A DNA stretch of 64,000 bases from NCBI GenBank assembly GCA_014338005.1, contig QUBZ01000002.1, forward strand, positions 43,354 to 107,353. Direction: 5' to 3'. Origin of the DNA: Chloroflexota bacterium (GTDB taxonomy: Bacteria; Chloroflexota; Anaerolineae; Aggregatilineales; Phototrophicaceae). A program made the translations under genes and the position numbers. This document shows, in pieces, positions 42,719 through 50,605 of the stretch (position 1 is the first letter of the stretch; each line of letters begins with the position of its first letter). A model generated the notes under the pieces. It worked only from the letters and a program-made list of their open reading frames with translations, had not been told where the DNA came from and searched no databases.

Positions 42719-43671
42719 TATGTTTGTTCCTGCACAAATGCCCGCAGCGCCTCGACACCGGTCAGCGCCAGGCCCGGCGCGGCGCGGTTGATGCGTTTCA
42801 TCATCCCGGCCAGCACATCTTTCGGCCCCAGTTCGATGAAACGTTCCGCCCCGGCGGCGATCATGGCCTGCACCGATTCCGTCCACCGCACCGGGTGGGT
42901 AAGCTGGCGCTTGAGTTCATCCCGAATCGCCTCGACCGTCGTCAGCGGCGCTGCGCCGACGTTGCCATAAACCGGCAGTTCCGGCGTCTGGAAGGCGGTT
43001 TTTTCGACCGCTTCGTTAAAGGCCGCCGACGCGGACTCCATCAGCGGCGAATGCGAGGCGATGCTCACCGCCAGTTTGACCACCTTTTTCGCGCCGGCAT
43101 CCTTCGCCAGCGCCATGCCGGTTTCCAGCGTCGTTTCGTCACCGGAGATGACCAGTTGGCCGGGGCAGTTGTCGTTCGCTACCACCAGCACGCCGCCGGT
43201 CTGCCTGCCCGCCTGCTCGCAGATGTCCCGCGCCCGTTCAGCATCCAGTCCCAGCAGCGCCGCCATCGCGCCGGGGCTTTTGACGCCGGCCTCCTGCATC
43301 AGCCGCCCGCGTTCCCGCACCAGCCGCAGCCCATCCTCGAAAGCCAGCGCGCCCGCCGCCGCCAGCGCGGTAAATTCGCCCAGGCTGTGACCGGCGGCAA
43401 AGCCGGGAATCGCTTCCGGCAGTTCGGCTTGCAGCGCCCGCAGCGCGGCAATGCCGCAGGTATACAAGGCCGGCTGCGTATTAAATGTATCGTTCAGTTC
43501 GTCCTCCGGCCCTTCAAAACACAGGCGCGACAGCGCGAACCCCAGGGTATCGTCGGCCTGCTCAAACGTCTGCCGAGCAGCCGGGAAGGCCTCCCACAAG
43601 TCTTTGCCCATCCCCACCTGCTGCGCGCCCTGACCGGGGAATACAAAAGCGGTCGCTGACCAGTTCACCAT
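42718..43671 (-). CDS. fabD: Malonyl-CoA:acyl carrier protein transacylase
   Basis: A 317-residue protein. FVFPGQGAQQVGMG is the N-terminal motif, GHSLGEFTALAAAGAL holds the nucleophile Ser, and SIASHSPLM the catalytic His. QLVISGD and PVYGNVGA are conserved. FabD loads malonate onto ACP for fatty acid synthesis. It lies downstream of rpmF on the same strand, the common rpmF-fab neighbourhood, although a terminator separates them here and plsX/fabH are absent. Confidence 0.95.
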   Translation of the reverse strand: MVNWSATAFVFPGQGAQQVGMGKDLWEAFPAARQTFEQADDTLGFALSRLCFEGPEDELNDTFNTQPALYTCGIAALRALQAELPEAIPGFAAGHSLGEFTALAAAGALAFEDGLRLVRERGRLMQEAGVKSPGAMAALLGLDAERARDICEQAGRQTGGVLVVANDNCPGQLVISGDETTLETGMALAKDAGAKKVVKLAVSIASHSPLMESASAAFNEAVEKTAFQTPELPVYGNVGAAPLTTVEAIRDELKRQLTHPVRWTESVQAMIAAGAERFIELGPKDVLAGMMKRINRAAPGLALTGVEALRAFVQEQT

Positions 43672-43690
43672 CGTTAAGCCCTTTCAAAAC

Positions 43691-43721
43691 AAAAGCCGCC
43701 CTGGTAAGCAGCGCGGCTTTT
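43691..43721 (-). terminator. Terminator after rpmF
   Basis: AAAAGCCGC pairs with GCGGCTTTT (9 bp) with a 13-nt loop, giving a T run on either strand. It lies 18 bp after the rpmF stop and 20 bp before the fabD start. Confidence 0.75.
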
Positions 43722-43739
43722 CAGAGAAGGCAGCGCCTT

Positions 43740-43925
43740 CTAGTCCTCGGCAATCTCAATAACCGTCTCGCCTTTATACGTCCCGCATTTGGGACAAACC
43801 CGGTGCGCGATGTGGTATTCGCCACACGACTCGCAGACCACCAGGTGCTGCGGCGAGAGCGCATCATGCGAACGCCGTTTGTTGCGGCGCGTCTTGGAAA
43901 TTTTACGTTTTGGCAGCGGGCCCAC
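43740..43925 (-). CDS. rpmF: 50S ribosomal protein L32
   Basis: A 61-residue protein. PLPKRKISKTRRNKRRSHDA is the hallmark N-terminus, and two C-x2-C pairs (CESCG, CPKCG) mark the zinc-binding form. GTG start with GAGGAG 8 nt upstream. L32 is a small large-subunit protein near the peptide exit region. Confidence 0.97.
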   Translation of the reverse strand: MGPLPKRKISKTRRNKRRSHDALSPQHLVVCESCGEYHIAHRVCPKCGTYKGETVIEIAED

Positions 43926-44042
43926 GGCCGATTCTCCTCAAAGTTAAATATCTGGCAGTTAACCTGTCAGGGCAAGCAGGCGGAATGTTGAGGCATTATA
44001 AAGTCCGCCAGCGGGGTGTGTCAAGATGACCCCTGGAAATAA

Positions 44043-44073
44043 AACTGCCCATGCCGCCGAGGACATGGGCAGT
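44043..44073 (-). terminator. Intrinsic terminator of the pilin-fusion gene
   Basis: A perfect 10-bp stem (ACTGCCCATG / CATGGGCAGT) with a 10-nt loop, then TTTATTT on the minus strand, 21 bp after the stop. Confidence 0.88.
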
Positions 44074-44093
44074 CGTGATCGTCTGGCCGGGTT

Positions 44094-46490
44094 TTATGGC
44101 GTCGGATTCGCCCCGGCTTTATAATTTTTAGCCACCTCTGCCGCGCTTAACGCCCGGTTGTAGGCCGCCGCCAAATAAATTTCGCCGGCCCAGGCGCGGT
44201 TGTTAGTCGCTTCATTCGCCAGGATCAGCTTGAACGACCGGTCCCATTTGCTGAAGTCCGCCGTAAAGCTCCAGGTGCTGACGGCCACATTGTTGATGTA
44301 CAGGGTGGCCTGGCCGGATGTCGTATACGTCAGCACCACATGCTGGAGCGCGACAGCCGCCCCGCTGATGGACTTCTCGTTGACGGCGCTGTCTTTGGTC
44401 TGGCTGTTGAGCCGCACGCGGGTCATGTAGCTGGTCGTTTCCTGCCCCAGCATGACATTACGTTTGTATCTTTCCGTCCCGGAGGAAATTGTGAACATGC
44501 GCGCCGGCCCGGACTGAGTGGTGTTGGCCGGTTTCACCCACATCTCAATCGTGAATTGACGACTGGAAATGATCGGGTCAATAATCTTCAAAGCCGCGCC
44601 GCTGGACGCGATGTACGCGCCGTTGACCGAGATGCCGCCGGTGAGTTGGGTTACTTTGCTGGGGTCGGCAATCGTCAGATCAAGCGGCGACGTGCCGGAC
44701 GTGTCACGGACGACGCCCCCGGAAACATCGTCGAATTCGTACAGCACCAGCAGCCCGCTTGTCACCCGCTGGATGCCCTTAACGACGACATCGAACGTCT
44801 GAGTGGCCGTGCCGCCGCGCCCATCGCTGACCTGGACGGTGATGCTGTATGTGCCTTTGTCGCCAAGCTGCGGGTTCAGCGACAGCACGCCGTCGCCGCC
44901 GGCAGCCGTGAAGCTCATAAACGCGGGCAGAGTGGCCGGTTCGGTGATGGTCAGCGCCAGCGTATCGTTATCCTCGTCCGCTGCGTGGATGATGACCGCC
45001 TTCGTCTCCTCCTCCACGACCTCCTGCGCCGCGATGGCGTCTAATACGGGCGCGTGGTTGGTGCTGATGACTTCAATAGAGAAGGTTTTGCTCGCCAGCC
45101 CGCCCTGGTTGTCACGGGCTTCGACGGTTATTTCGTAGACGCCAACCTTCCCAATGGGCGGGTTAACCGCCAGATGGCCGGTCGCGGCGTTAAAAGTCAT
45201 AAAATCGGGCAGCGGGTCGGGCAGCAGGCTGATCGTCACCGGGTCATCATCTGGGTCGGTGGCCGTGATGTTGACCGTCAGCGATGCGCCTTCGTCCACG
45301 CTCTGGTCGGGCAGCCCGCCGATGACCGGGTTACGATTGCCCGGCCCCAGCCCGCCCTTGATGATTTCGATACCGGCGATACCGACCCAGTTAGCGACCC
45401 GATCCAGCTTGATCGTCAGCTTGCCATCCCCGGCCACCACCACGTTTTCAACCGTGACAACCGAGCCGACCTTCAGGCCCGCGTCGAGCGGCTGGTAGTT
45501 CGAGACGACCCGCGTACCCTGAACGACGATATGGAACTTACTCGGCGAACCGGCGTCGTCTTCGATGAAGTACAGCTTGACGGTGTAGGTATCCGCCGGG
45601 ATGTCGGTTTTCTGCCAGTTCAGGTCTTTGCCGTTTTTGGCATAGGTCGCTTTGGTGTAAACGCTGTTGTCGGTCGCCGGCTCTACCACGTCAATATCGA
45701 ACGTCTGCACACCTTTCGAGGCGGAGAAGCCCGCGCCCGGCTCCCAGGTTTTGCCGTTCATGGTCGTTTCGACGCTGTAGCCCACATTCATGCGGAACGA
45801 GTAAACCGTTATCTCACCGCCCGGCTCCTCGGTCGGTTCAGCCGTTGGCTCGGCGGTTGGCTCGGCGGTCGGCTCTGCCGTCGGCTCCTCGGTCGGTTCA
45901 GCCGTCGGCTCGGCGGTTGGCTCGGCAGTGGGTTCAGGTGTGGCTTCCGGGTCGCTTTCAGGATCAGGATCAGGCTCGCCCTCACCGCCTTTTTTGAGCG
46001 TGAAGGGCAGCGTATTGACGATCTCGCTCTCTTTATGGTCGGACAGCAGATGCCCGCCGATGGATGTCCCGCCTTCAAGAGTCGCGCACAGACCATCGGT
46101 GTCAGCGAAGGTGGTTTCAAAAACCCCGGTGGATTCGTTGTAGCTCAATACTTTGGTTATGTCGCTGCCGCCCACGTCCAGCACCATCGTCAGCGAGGTT
46201 TTGTCGCCGCAGGATGTCAGCGTGGTAAATGAAAATACCCCGCCGACGCAGGCATAGGACGGCCCCTGGGTGATGACCTCGCTGGTTTCGCAGTCGCAGG
46301 CCTCGCCCACGCCCAGGGAACAGTTGATTTCATCGAACACGTCGGACAGCGCGCCGCCCATTGTGGACAGTGCCGCAATCGAGGCGATTGCCACAAATGA
46401 AATCAGCAGGGCATACTCCACCAGGCCCTGCCCGCGCGTGCCCCGCTGGAGCGCCGCTCGGAGTTTATGTTTGAACTCTAACCAGAACAT
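44094..46490 (-). CDS. Type IVb (Flp-like) pilin fused to malectin, cadherin-like and LamG domains
   Basis: A 798-residue protein. Residues 20-45 form a Flp-type prepilin signature, RGQGLVEYALLISFVAIASI, with cleavage expected after a Gly and the conserved Glu-Tyr pair. A Cys-containing segment (about 60-145, CDCETSE, SYACVGG, TSCGDK), a TAEPTAEP linker, a malectin-type domain (about 228-380, YSFRMNVGYS...WVGIAGIEII), two Ig/cadherin-like domains (NRNPVIGGLPDQSV, NHAPVLDAIAAQEV) and a C-terminal LamG-like jelly roll (VLYEFDDVSGG...AAAYNRALS) follow. This looks like a pilus-tip or surface adhesin that binds glycans. AAGGCGG precedes the start by 5 nt. Confidence 0.85.
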   Translation of the reverse strand: MFWLEFKHKLRAALQRGTRGQGLVEYALLISFVAIASIAALSTMGGALSDVFDEINCSLGVGEACDCETSEVITQGPSYACVGGVFSFTTLTSCGDKTSLTMVLDVGGSDITKVLSYNESTGVFETTFADTDGLCATLEGGTSIGGHLLSDHKESEIVNTLPFTLKKGGEGEPDPDPESDPEATPEPTAEPTAEPTAEPTEEPTAEPTAEPTAEPTAEPTEEPGGEITVYSFRMNVGYSVETTMNGKTWEPGAGFSASKGVQTFDIDVVEPATDNSVYTKATYAKNGKDLNWQKTDIPADTYTVKLYFIEDDAGSPSKFHIVVQGTRVVSNYQPLDAGLKVGSVVTVENVVVAGDGKLTIKLDRVANWVGIAGIEIIKGGLGPGNRNPVIGGLPDQSVDEGASLTVNITATDPDDDPVTISLLPDPLPDFMTFNAATGHLAVNPPIGKVGVYEITVEARDNQGGLASKTFSIEVISTNHAPVLDAIAAQEVVEEETKAVIIHAADEDNDTLALTITEPATLPAFMSFTAAGGDGVLSLNPQLGDKGTYSITVQVSDGRGGTATQTFDVVVKGIQRVTSGLLVLYEFDDVSGGVVRDTSGTSPLDLTIADPSKVTQLTGGISVNGAYIASSGAALKIIDPIISSRQFTIEMWVKPANTTQSGPARMFTISSGTERYKRNVMLGQETTSYMTRVRLNSQTKDSAVNEKSISGAAVALQHVVLTYTTSGQATLYINNVAVSTWSFTADFSKWDRSFKLILANEATNNRAWAGEIYLAAAYNRALSAAEVAKNYKAGANPTP
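45826..45945 (-). repeat. In-frame repeats encoding (TAEP)n/TEEP linker
   Basis: Tandem 12-bp units (GGCTCGGCGGTT type) encode TAEP tetrapeptides in the pilin-fusion linker. Eight or more units are present, and this is likely a length-variable site. Confidence 0.8.
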
Positions 46491-46540
46491 GATGCCGCCT
46501 TAACTTTGCCGTAGCGATGAACGAATGAATGATCGGGCTG

Positions 46541-47314
46541 CTACAGGCCCGCGATGGAACGAAATTCCTGCGCCAGTTGGTTGGCGAGCGAAACATCTAA
46601 CCGCACCGGATAAAATAAAACCGCGTTCGGCGCGCCGACCACCCGCAGCATCGGGTCGAGCGTTTTATTGGCATTCCACTCGCTTATCAGTGCCGAAACG
46701 CTGTCATAAACCTGCACCATGATGGGATACCGTTTGCCCTGCTCGCCTTCCAGATCAAACCGGATGACCCGTGCGCCGCGCGCGCCCGCCGTCACCTGCA
46801 CGTCCAGCAGTTCCAGGCCGGCCTCGCGGAAACCGTTCAGCGTTTCCTCCACCGATACCAGCTTGATCGGCTCGACTGTCGGAACCGGCGCCGGCATGGC
46901 CGCCTGCATCGAGGACACCAGCATCGCGCCAGATACCAGAAAACCAGCCAGGATGATGGCCGTCAAAATGCCGACCGCCGCCAGTTGGGCCCGCCGGGGA
47001 AAATGCCGCAGTACGGGGCTTTTGTCGCTTTGTTCGTAAACCGTGATGATGATTTCATCGCTGAGGTGGCCGAAAAAACCTTTTGATTCACCGCCGAGGC
47101 TTCGCATCAGGGTTAACGAGGGGCCGTGTTTAGGGTCCAGCATCAACGCCTGGCGCAGGCAGCGCAGCGCGTTGGCCGTATCCGTATTCATCCTCGCCGC
47201 CAGATACCAGGCATCGGCGCTCGGATTTTCCTTCAAGATTGTCTTGATAATCTCAACCGCGCGGGGCGTATCACCCTGTTTCATTGCCGCCCGCACATCT
47301 GTGAGTGTAAACAT
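46541..47314 (-). CDS. Single-pass membrane protein with TPR-like N-terminus
   Basis: A 257-residue protein from the second ATG (47314), which has better spacing to GAGGGGG than the ATG at 47317. The N-terminal part reads like TPR helices (DTPRAVEIIKTILKENPSAD, NALRCLRQALMLDPKHGPSL). A membrane helix (AAVGILTAIILAGFLVSGAM) and an extracytoplasmic alpha/beta domain (VRFDLEGEQGKRY-like, IMVQVYDSVSALISEWNA) follow. It sits 50 bp upstream of the pilin fusion on the same strand and is probably cotranscribed, so a role in pilin export or assembly is plausible but unproven. Confidence 0.75.
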   Translation of the reverse strand: MFTLTDVRAAMKQGDTPRAVEIIKTILKENPSADAWYLAARMNTDTANALRCLRQALMLDPKHGPSLTLMRSLGGESKGFFGHLSDEIIITVYEQSDKSPVLRHFPRRAQLAAVGILTAIILAGFLVSGAMLVSSMQAAMPAPVPTVEPIKLVSVEETLNGFREAGLELLDVQVTAGARGARVIRFDLEGEQGKRYPIMVQVYDSVSALISEWNANKTLDPMLRVVGAPNAVLFYPVRLDVSLANQLAQEFRSIAGL

Positions 47315-47619
47315 CATTCCCCCTCAAACCGTTCGTTCAGTGATGTACAAAGACCTCCATTAGCCCAATTTTACGTTACAATCGGCCATTCTTGACGTAA
47401 GTTTATAAAAATTTCGTAAATTTAACCCGGCATTCATATAATTCAACAATTGATACTCAATTTTTAGCCGGTAGAGCCGTTCAGGGCGGGTTACAGGGTT
47501 TACGCAAGGCGCATTTTAGCCGGGGCGCGCATAATGCGGACGGTTGGCATAAATCGCGAAGGATTAAGCAACCTTCGGCCCCCATGTACGGTATAATGCT
47601 CACATAGCGGAGGCATCGA
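47315..47619. other. Divergent intergenic region, AT-rich
   Basis: About 300 bp without a gene between the TPR-membrane protein and the flippase. It contains an AT-rich block near 47400-47460 with two CGTAA copies (TAAAAATTTCGTAAATTTA), a similar AAATTCGTAAATTTTT lying at 18920, and the flippase promoter at 47592. No structured RNA was recognised. Confidence 0.6.
47592..47597 (+). promoter_or_regulatory. -10 element (CGGTATAATG) of the flippase gene
   Basis: TATAAT in ACGGTATAATGCTC, 23 bp before the GTG start, with CGGAGG 6 nt before that start. The -35 is weak. Confidence 0.55.
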
Positions 47620-49095
47620 GTGGCAGCATCAGAACAACCCCGGCGCAGCGCGGGGCGTACCATTGCGCGCAATACCCTGTTCGGGTTAGGGGCCCAATTC
47701 GCGCTCCGCGTGGCCGGGTTCATTTTTAATATCGTCGTCATCCGCACGTTGGGCGGCGAAGAATTCGGCCAGTATTCAATCGTTATCGCCTGGGCCAGCC
47801 TCTTTTCTGTCGTCGGCGACCTGGGTATTAACCAGTACCTCGGTCGGGAAATCGCCCGCGACCCGAAAAAAGCCGATGAACTGTTCTGGGACACGGTTGC
47901 CCTTCGTTTTGTACTGGCGCTCATCGCCTCAATCATCACGACGGTCGGCGCGGCCTTAAACGGTTATACCGGCACGATTGTGATGGCAATTGCCATCTAT
48001 ACATCCAGCTATTTTTTGCAGGCCGTCCTCGCGCCCCTCACCAGCCTGCTGGTCGGCAACGAACGCATAGACATCACTTCGGCCATGACGGTAGTCACCC
48101 AGGTGTTGTTTATGGTGTTTGCCGGGGTTTTTCTGTTCCTGGGGCTGGATTTTGTGTGGATCGTGCTGGCATCGGTCATCAACCTGCCGTTGGTCATCGT
48201 GCTGCAATACTGGGCCATACGCCGCAACAACCTCGGCCCGCCGCGTTTTCACATCAATCCCCGGCTGTGGCTCTCGGTTGTGCGGTTTGGCCTGCCCTTC
48301 GGTATTGTCCAGCTTTCGCTGTCGTTCGCTTTCCGGGTGGATACCATCATCCTCAGCGGCAATGTCAGCGATGAACAGGTCGGCTGGTACAACGCGGCCT
48401 ACAACCTGACGCTGACGCTGCTCACGCTCACCCGCAGCTTTAACGATGCCATCCTGCCTACCCTGGCCCGCGAACACGTCTTAAATCCCGATTCGGTGCG
48501 CCCCTGGTATTATCGCTCGGTTAAGGTGATGCTTTTCCTGGGGCTGCCGATAGCCGTCGGCGGCATGTTAACTGCCGACCGGATTACCGGCATCCTCTAC
48601 CAGCCGGATTTCGCGCCGGCGGCGGTCGCCCTGGCGATTCTGGTGTGGGATATTCCGATCGTCATGTACCATTCGTTCTGCGGCAACATGACCACCTCGA
48701 TCAAACGGGAGGGCAGCGCCGCGCGCATTTACAGCAGCCTGGGCATCGTCAACACGCTGCTTAATCTCATCCTCATCCCGCGTTTCGGCATCATCGGCGC
48801 TTCGTTCGCAACCGTGCTGACCGATCTGGCGGGCGCGGCGCAGTTTTACTTGTTGTTCCGCCGCCACTTCGGCGCGGGGCTGGGTTTTAAACGGCTGGCA
48901 CGGCTGGCTGCCGTCACGGCGCTGATGGGTCTTATCATCTACGCGCTCAACCTGCTGCACGTTTTTTTCCTGGTCGTCGTCGCCATCGCCGGCGCGGCCT
49001 ACCTGGTCATGGTCTGGTATTCCGGGGCATTTTCGCCGGAGGAACGTCAAGGATTGGTGAGTTTCGTCAAAAAGCGCCTTCCGGCGCGCGCCTGA
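47620..49095 (+). CDS. Oligosaccharide flippase (Wzx/MATE-like, polysaccharide biosynthesis protein)
   Basis: A 491-residue protein from GTG 47620 (CGGAGG 6 nt upstream). It opens IARNTLFGLGAQFALRVAG, then LGGEEFGQYSIVIAWA, GDLGINQYLGREIARDPKK and DTIILSGNVSDEQVGWYNAA, the typical Wzx/RfbX pattern, with about 12-14 membrane helices. Such proteins flip lipid-linked sugar units across the membrane for surface polysaccharide assembly. The next gene is a GT4, consistent with a glycan locus. Confidence 0.88.
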   Translation: MAASEQPRRSAGRTIARNTLFGLGAQFALRVAGFIFNIVVIRTLGGEEFGQYSIVIAWASLFSVVGDLGINQYLGREIARDPKKADELFWDTVALRFVLALIASIITTVGAALNGYTGTIVMAIAIYTSSYFLQAVLAPLTSLLVGNERIDITSAMTVVTQVLFMVFAGVFLFLGLDFVWIVLASVINLPLVIVLQYWAIRRNNLGPPRFHINPRLWLSVVRFGLPFGIVQLSLSFAFRVDTIILSGNVSDEQVGWYNAAYNLTLTLLTLTRSFNDAILPTLAREHVLNPDSVRPWYYRSVKVMLFLGLPIAVGGMLTADRITGILYQPDFAPAAVALAILVWDIPIVMYHSFCGNMTTSIKREGSAARIYSSLGIVNTLLNLILIPRFGIIGASFATVLTDLAGAAQFYLLFRRHFGAGLGFKRLARLAAVTALMGLIIYALNLLHVFFLVVVAIAGAAYLVMVWYSGAFSPEERQGLVSFVKKRLPARA

Positions 49096-49136
49096 ACACG
49101 ATACAAGGCCGGCGTTTATTCAAGGACAGTAATACA

Positions 49137-49165
49137 TTGAAATATTTCTGTTTGTGGCTTATTAT
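49137..49165 (+). promoter_or_regulatory. Promoter for the GT4 gene
   Basis: TTGAAA (49137-49142), 17-bp spacer, TATTAT (49160-49165). It lies 86 bp before the GT4 start. Confidence 0.6.
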
Positions 49166-49251
49166 AATATCAAGGGATGCTGCATCAATAACGCGAAATT
49201 CCTGCCATCCGGCATTTCGTCCTACCCATTAAGCCGATGTAAGGATAACAG

Positions 49252-50586
49252 GTGCGAATTTTACTGGCTGTTCACGGTTTCCCCCCCACCCATTACGCTG
49301 GCGCGGAGCGTGTCGCGGAGCGCATCGTTAAAGGACTGGTCGCCAGGGGTCATGATGTCGAAGTGTTCACGGTCGAAAGCGTCAGCACGCCCGGCTTTCG
49401 GGTCGAAACCACGCCGGAGGATGGCTTCATCGTTCACCGGCTGTATTATGACGTTAAAGAAGGCGACACCTTTCAAAACCTGTATGACTATCCCCCCATT
49501 GGGGACGCCCTGCGCCGCATCCTGCAAAGACGGCACTTCGACCTGGTTCACCTGATTAGCGGCTACCTGCTCGGCAGCCAGGTGGCGCAGGTGGCCCGCG
49601 AAGCCAATTTGCCCTTCGTCATCACCCTGACCGAATACTGGTTCATGTGTCCGCGCCTGAACCTGATGCACCCGAACGACTCGCTGTGCAGCGGCCCGGA
49701 AAACGACAATAAATGCGCCCGCTGCCTGTTTGAAGAAAAGCGGCGCTATCGTATTCCGGCACAGGTCGCCCCCAATTTAATGAACGCCTTCTGGCTGCTC
49801 GCCCAACAGGCCCATTTTACGACTACGAAGGCCGAAGCCATCGCCCAGCGCCGGGAAAAGCTGCGTAGGACGCTGGAATCCGCCGATCTGGTCATCAGCC
49901 CTTCGCGTTTCCTCATAGACAAATTCGCAGAGTTCGGCTTCGACACGCGGCGTTTTGAGCTGATTCGGCATGGCATGAACAAACCGGCTTTCACCCCGCG
50001 CGAACCGACCGCACGCGCGCCTGGCGAGCTGCGCCTCGGTTACATCGGTCAGATCAAAGCCCACAAAGGCGTTGATCTTATTATCGAAGCCGTGCTTCCC
50101 CTCCTCGATACCGGCGAAAAAATTCGCCTTGATCTGTGGGGGCCGGACGGCGAAGTGCCGGAATATGCAGACAGGCTCAAAGAACAAACCGCCGCCTACC
50201 CTTCGATACACTGGAATGGGCGCTATGACGGCGCGCGGGTTTGGGATATTCTGATGGGGTTCGACGTGTTGATCGTACCTTCGCGCTGGTATGAAAACAG
50301 CCCGCTGGTGATTCTGGAAGCTATGCATACCGGGCTGCCGGTGATTGCGACCCGGCTGGGCGGCATGGCCGAGATGGTGCAGCACGAAAAAAGCGGCCTG
50401 CTGTTCGGGCTTAACAACGCGCCAGACCTGCGCGCGCAGATTGCGCGGCTTTTGCGCGAGCCGGGACTGCTCGACCGGCTGCGCGACGGTGTGCCGCCGG
50501 TCAAACAATCCGAACAGGAATTAGAGGAAATTTTCGCCCATTACGCGCGGCTGGTGGAGCAAGAGTCGGACTTTTTAAAGACGTGA
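49252..50586 (+). CDS. Glycosyltransferase family 4
   Basis: A 444-residue protein from GTG 49252, with AAGGA 6 nt upstream. The N-terminus ILLAVHGFPPTHYAGAERVA and the C-terminal GT-B motifs LRLGYIGQIKAHKGVDLIIE, VLIVPSRWYENSPLVILEAM and ATRLGGMAEMVQ (E-x7-E) are typical of GT4. An internal segment holds four Cys (MCPRLN, LCSGPENDNKCARCLFEEKR), a zinc-like insertion seen in some GT4 proteins. It uses an NDP-sugar at the cytoplasmic membrane. The acceptor is unknown. Confidence 0.9.
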   Translation: MRILLAVHGFPPTHYAGAERVAERIVKGLVARGHDVEVFTVESVSTPGFRVETTPEDGFIVHRLYYDVKEGDTFQNLYDYPPIGDALRRILQRRHFDLVHLISGYLLGSQVAQVAREANLPFVITLTEYWFMCPRLNLMHPNDSLCSGPENDNKCARCLFEEKRRYRIPAQVAPNLMNAFWLLAQQAHFTTTKAEAIAQRREKLRRTLESADLVISPSRFLIDKFAEFGFDTRRFELIRHGMNKPAFTPREPTARAPGELRLGYIGQIKAHKGVDLIIEAVLPLLDTGEKIRLDLWGPDGEVPEYADRLKEQTAAYPSIHWNGRYDGARVWDILMGFDVLIVPSRWYENSPLVILEAMHTGLPVIATRLGGMAEMVQHEKSGLLFGLNNAPDLRAQIARLLREPGLLDRLRDGVPPVKQSEQELEEIFAHYARLVEQESDFLKT

Positions 50587-50605
50587 CCTCGTAAAACATT
50601 GATAT

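Noticed and set aside
45826..45945. Possible CRISPR or minisatellite
   Set aside because: These are in-frame TAEP codons without spacers.
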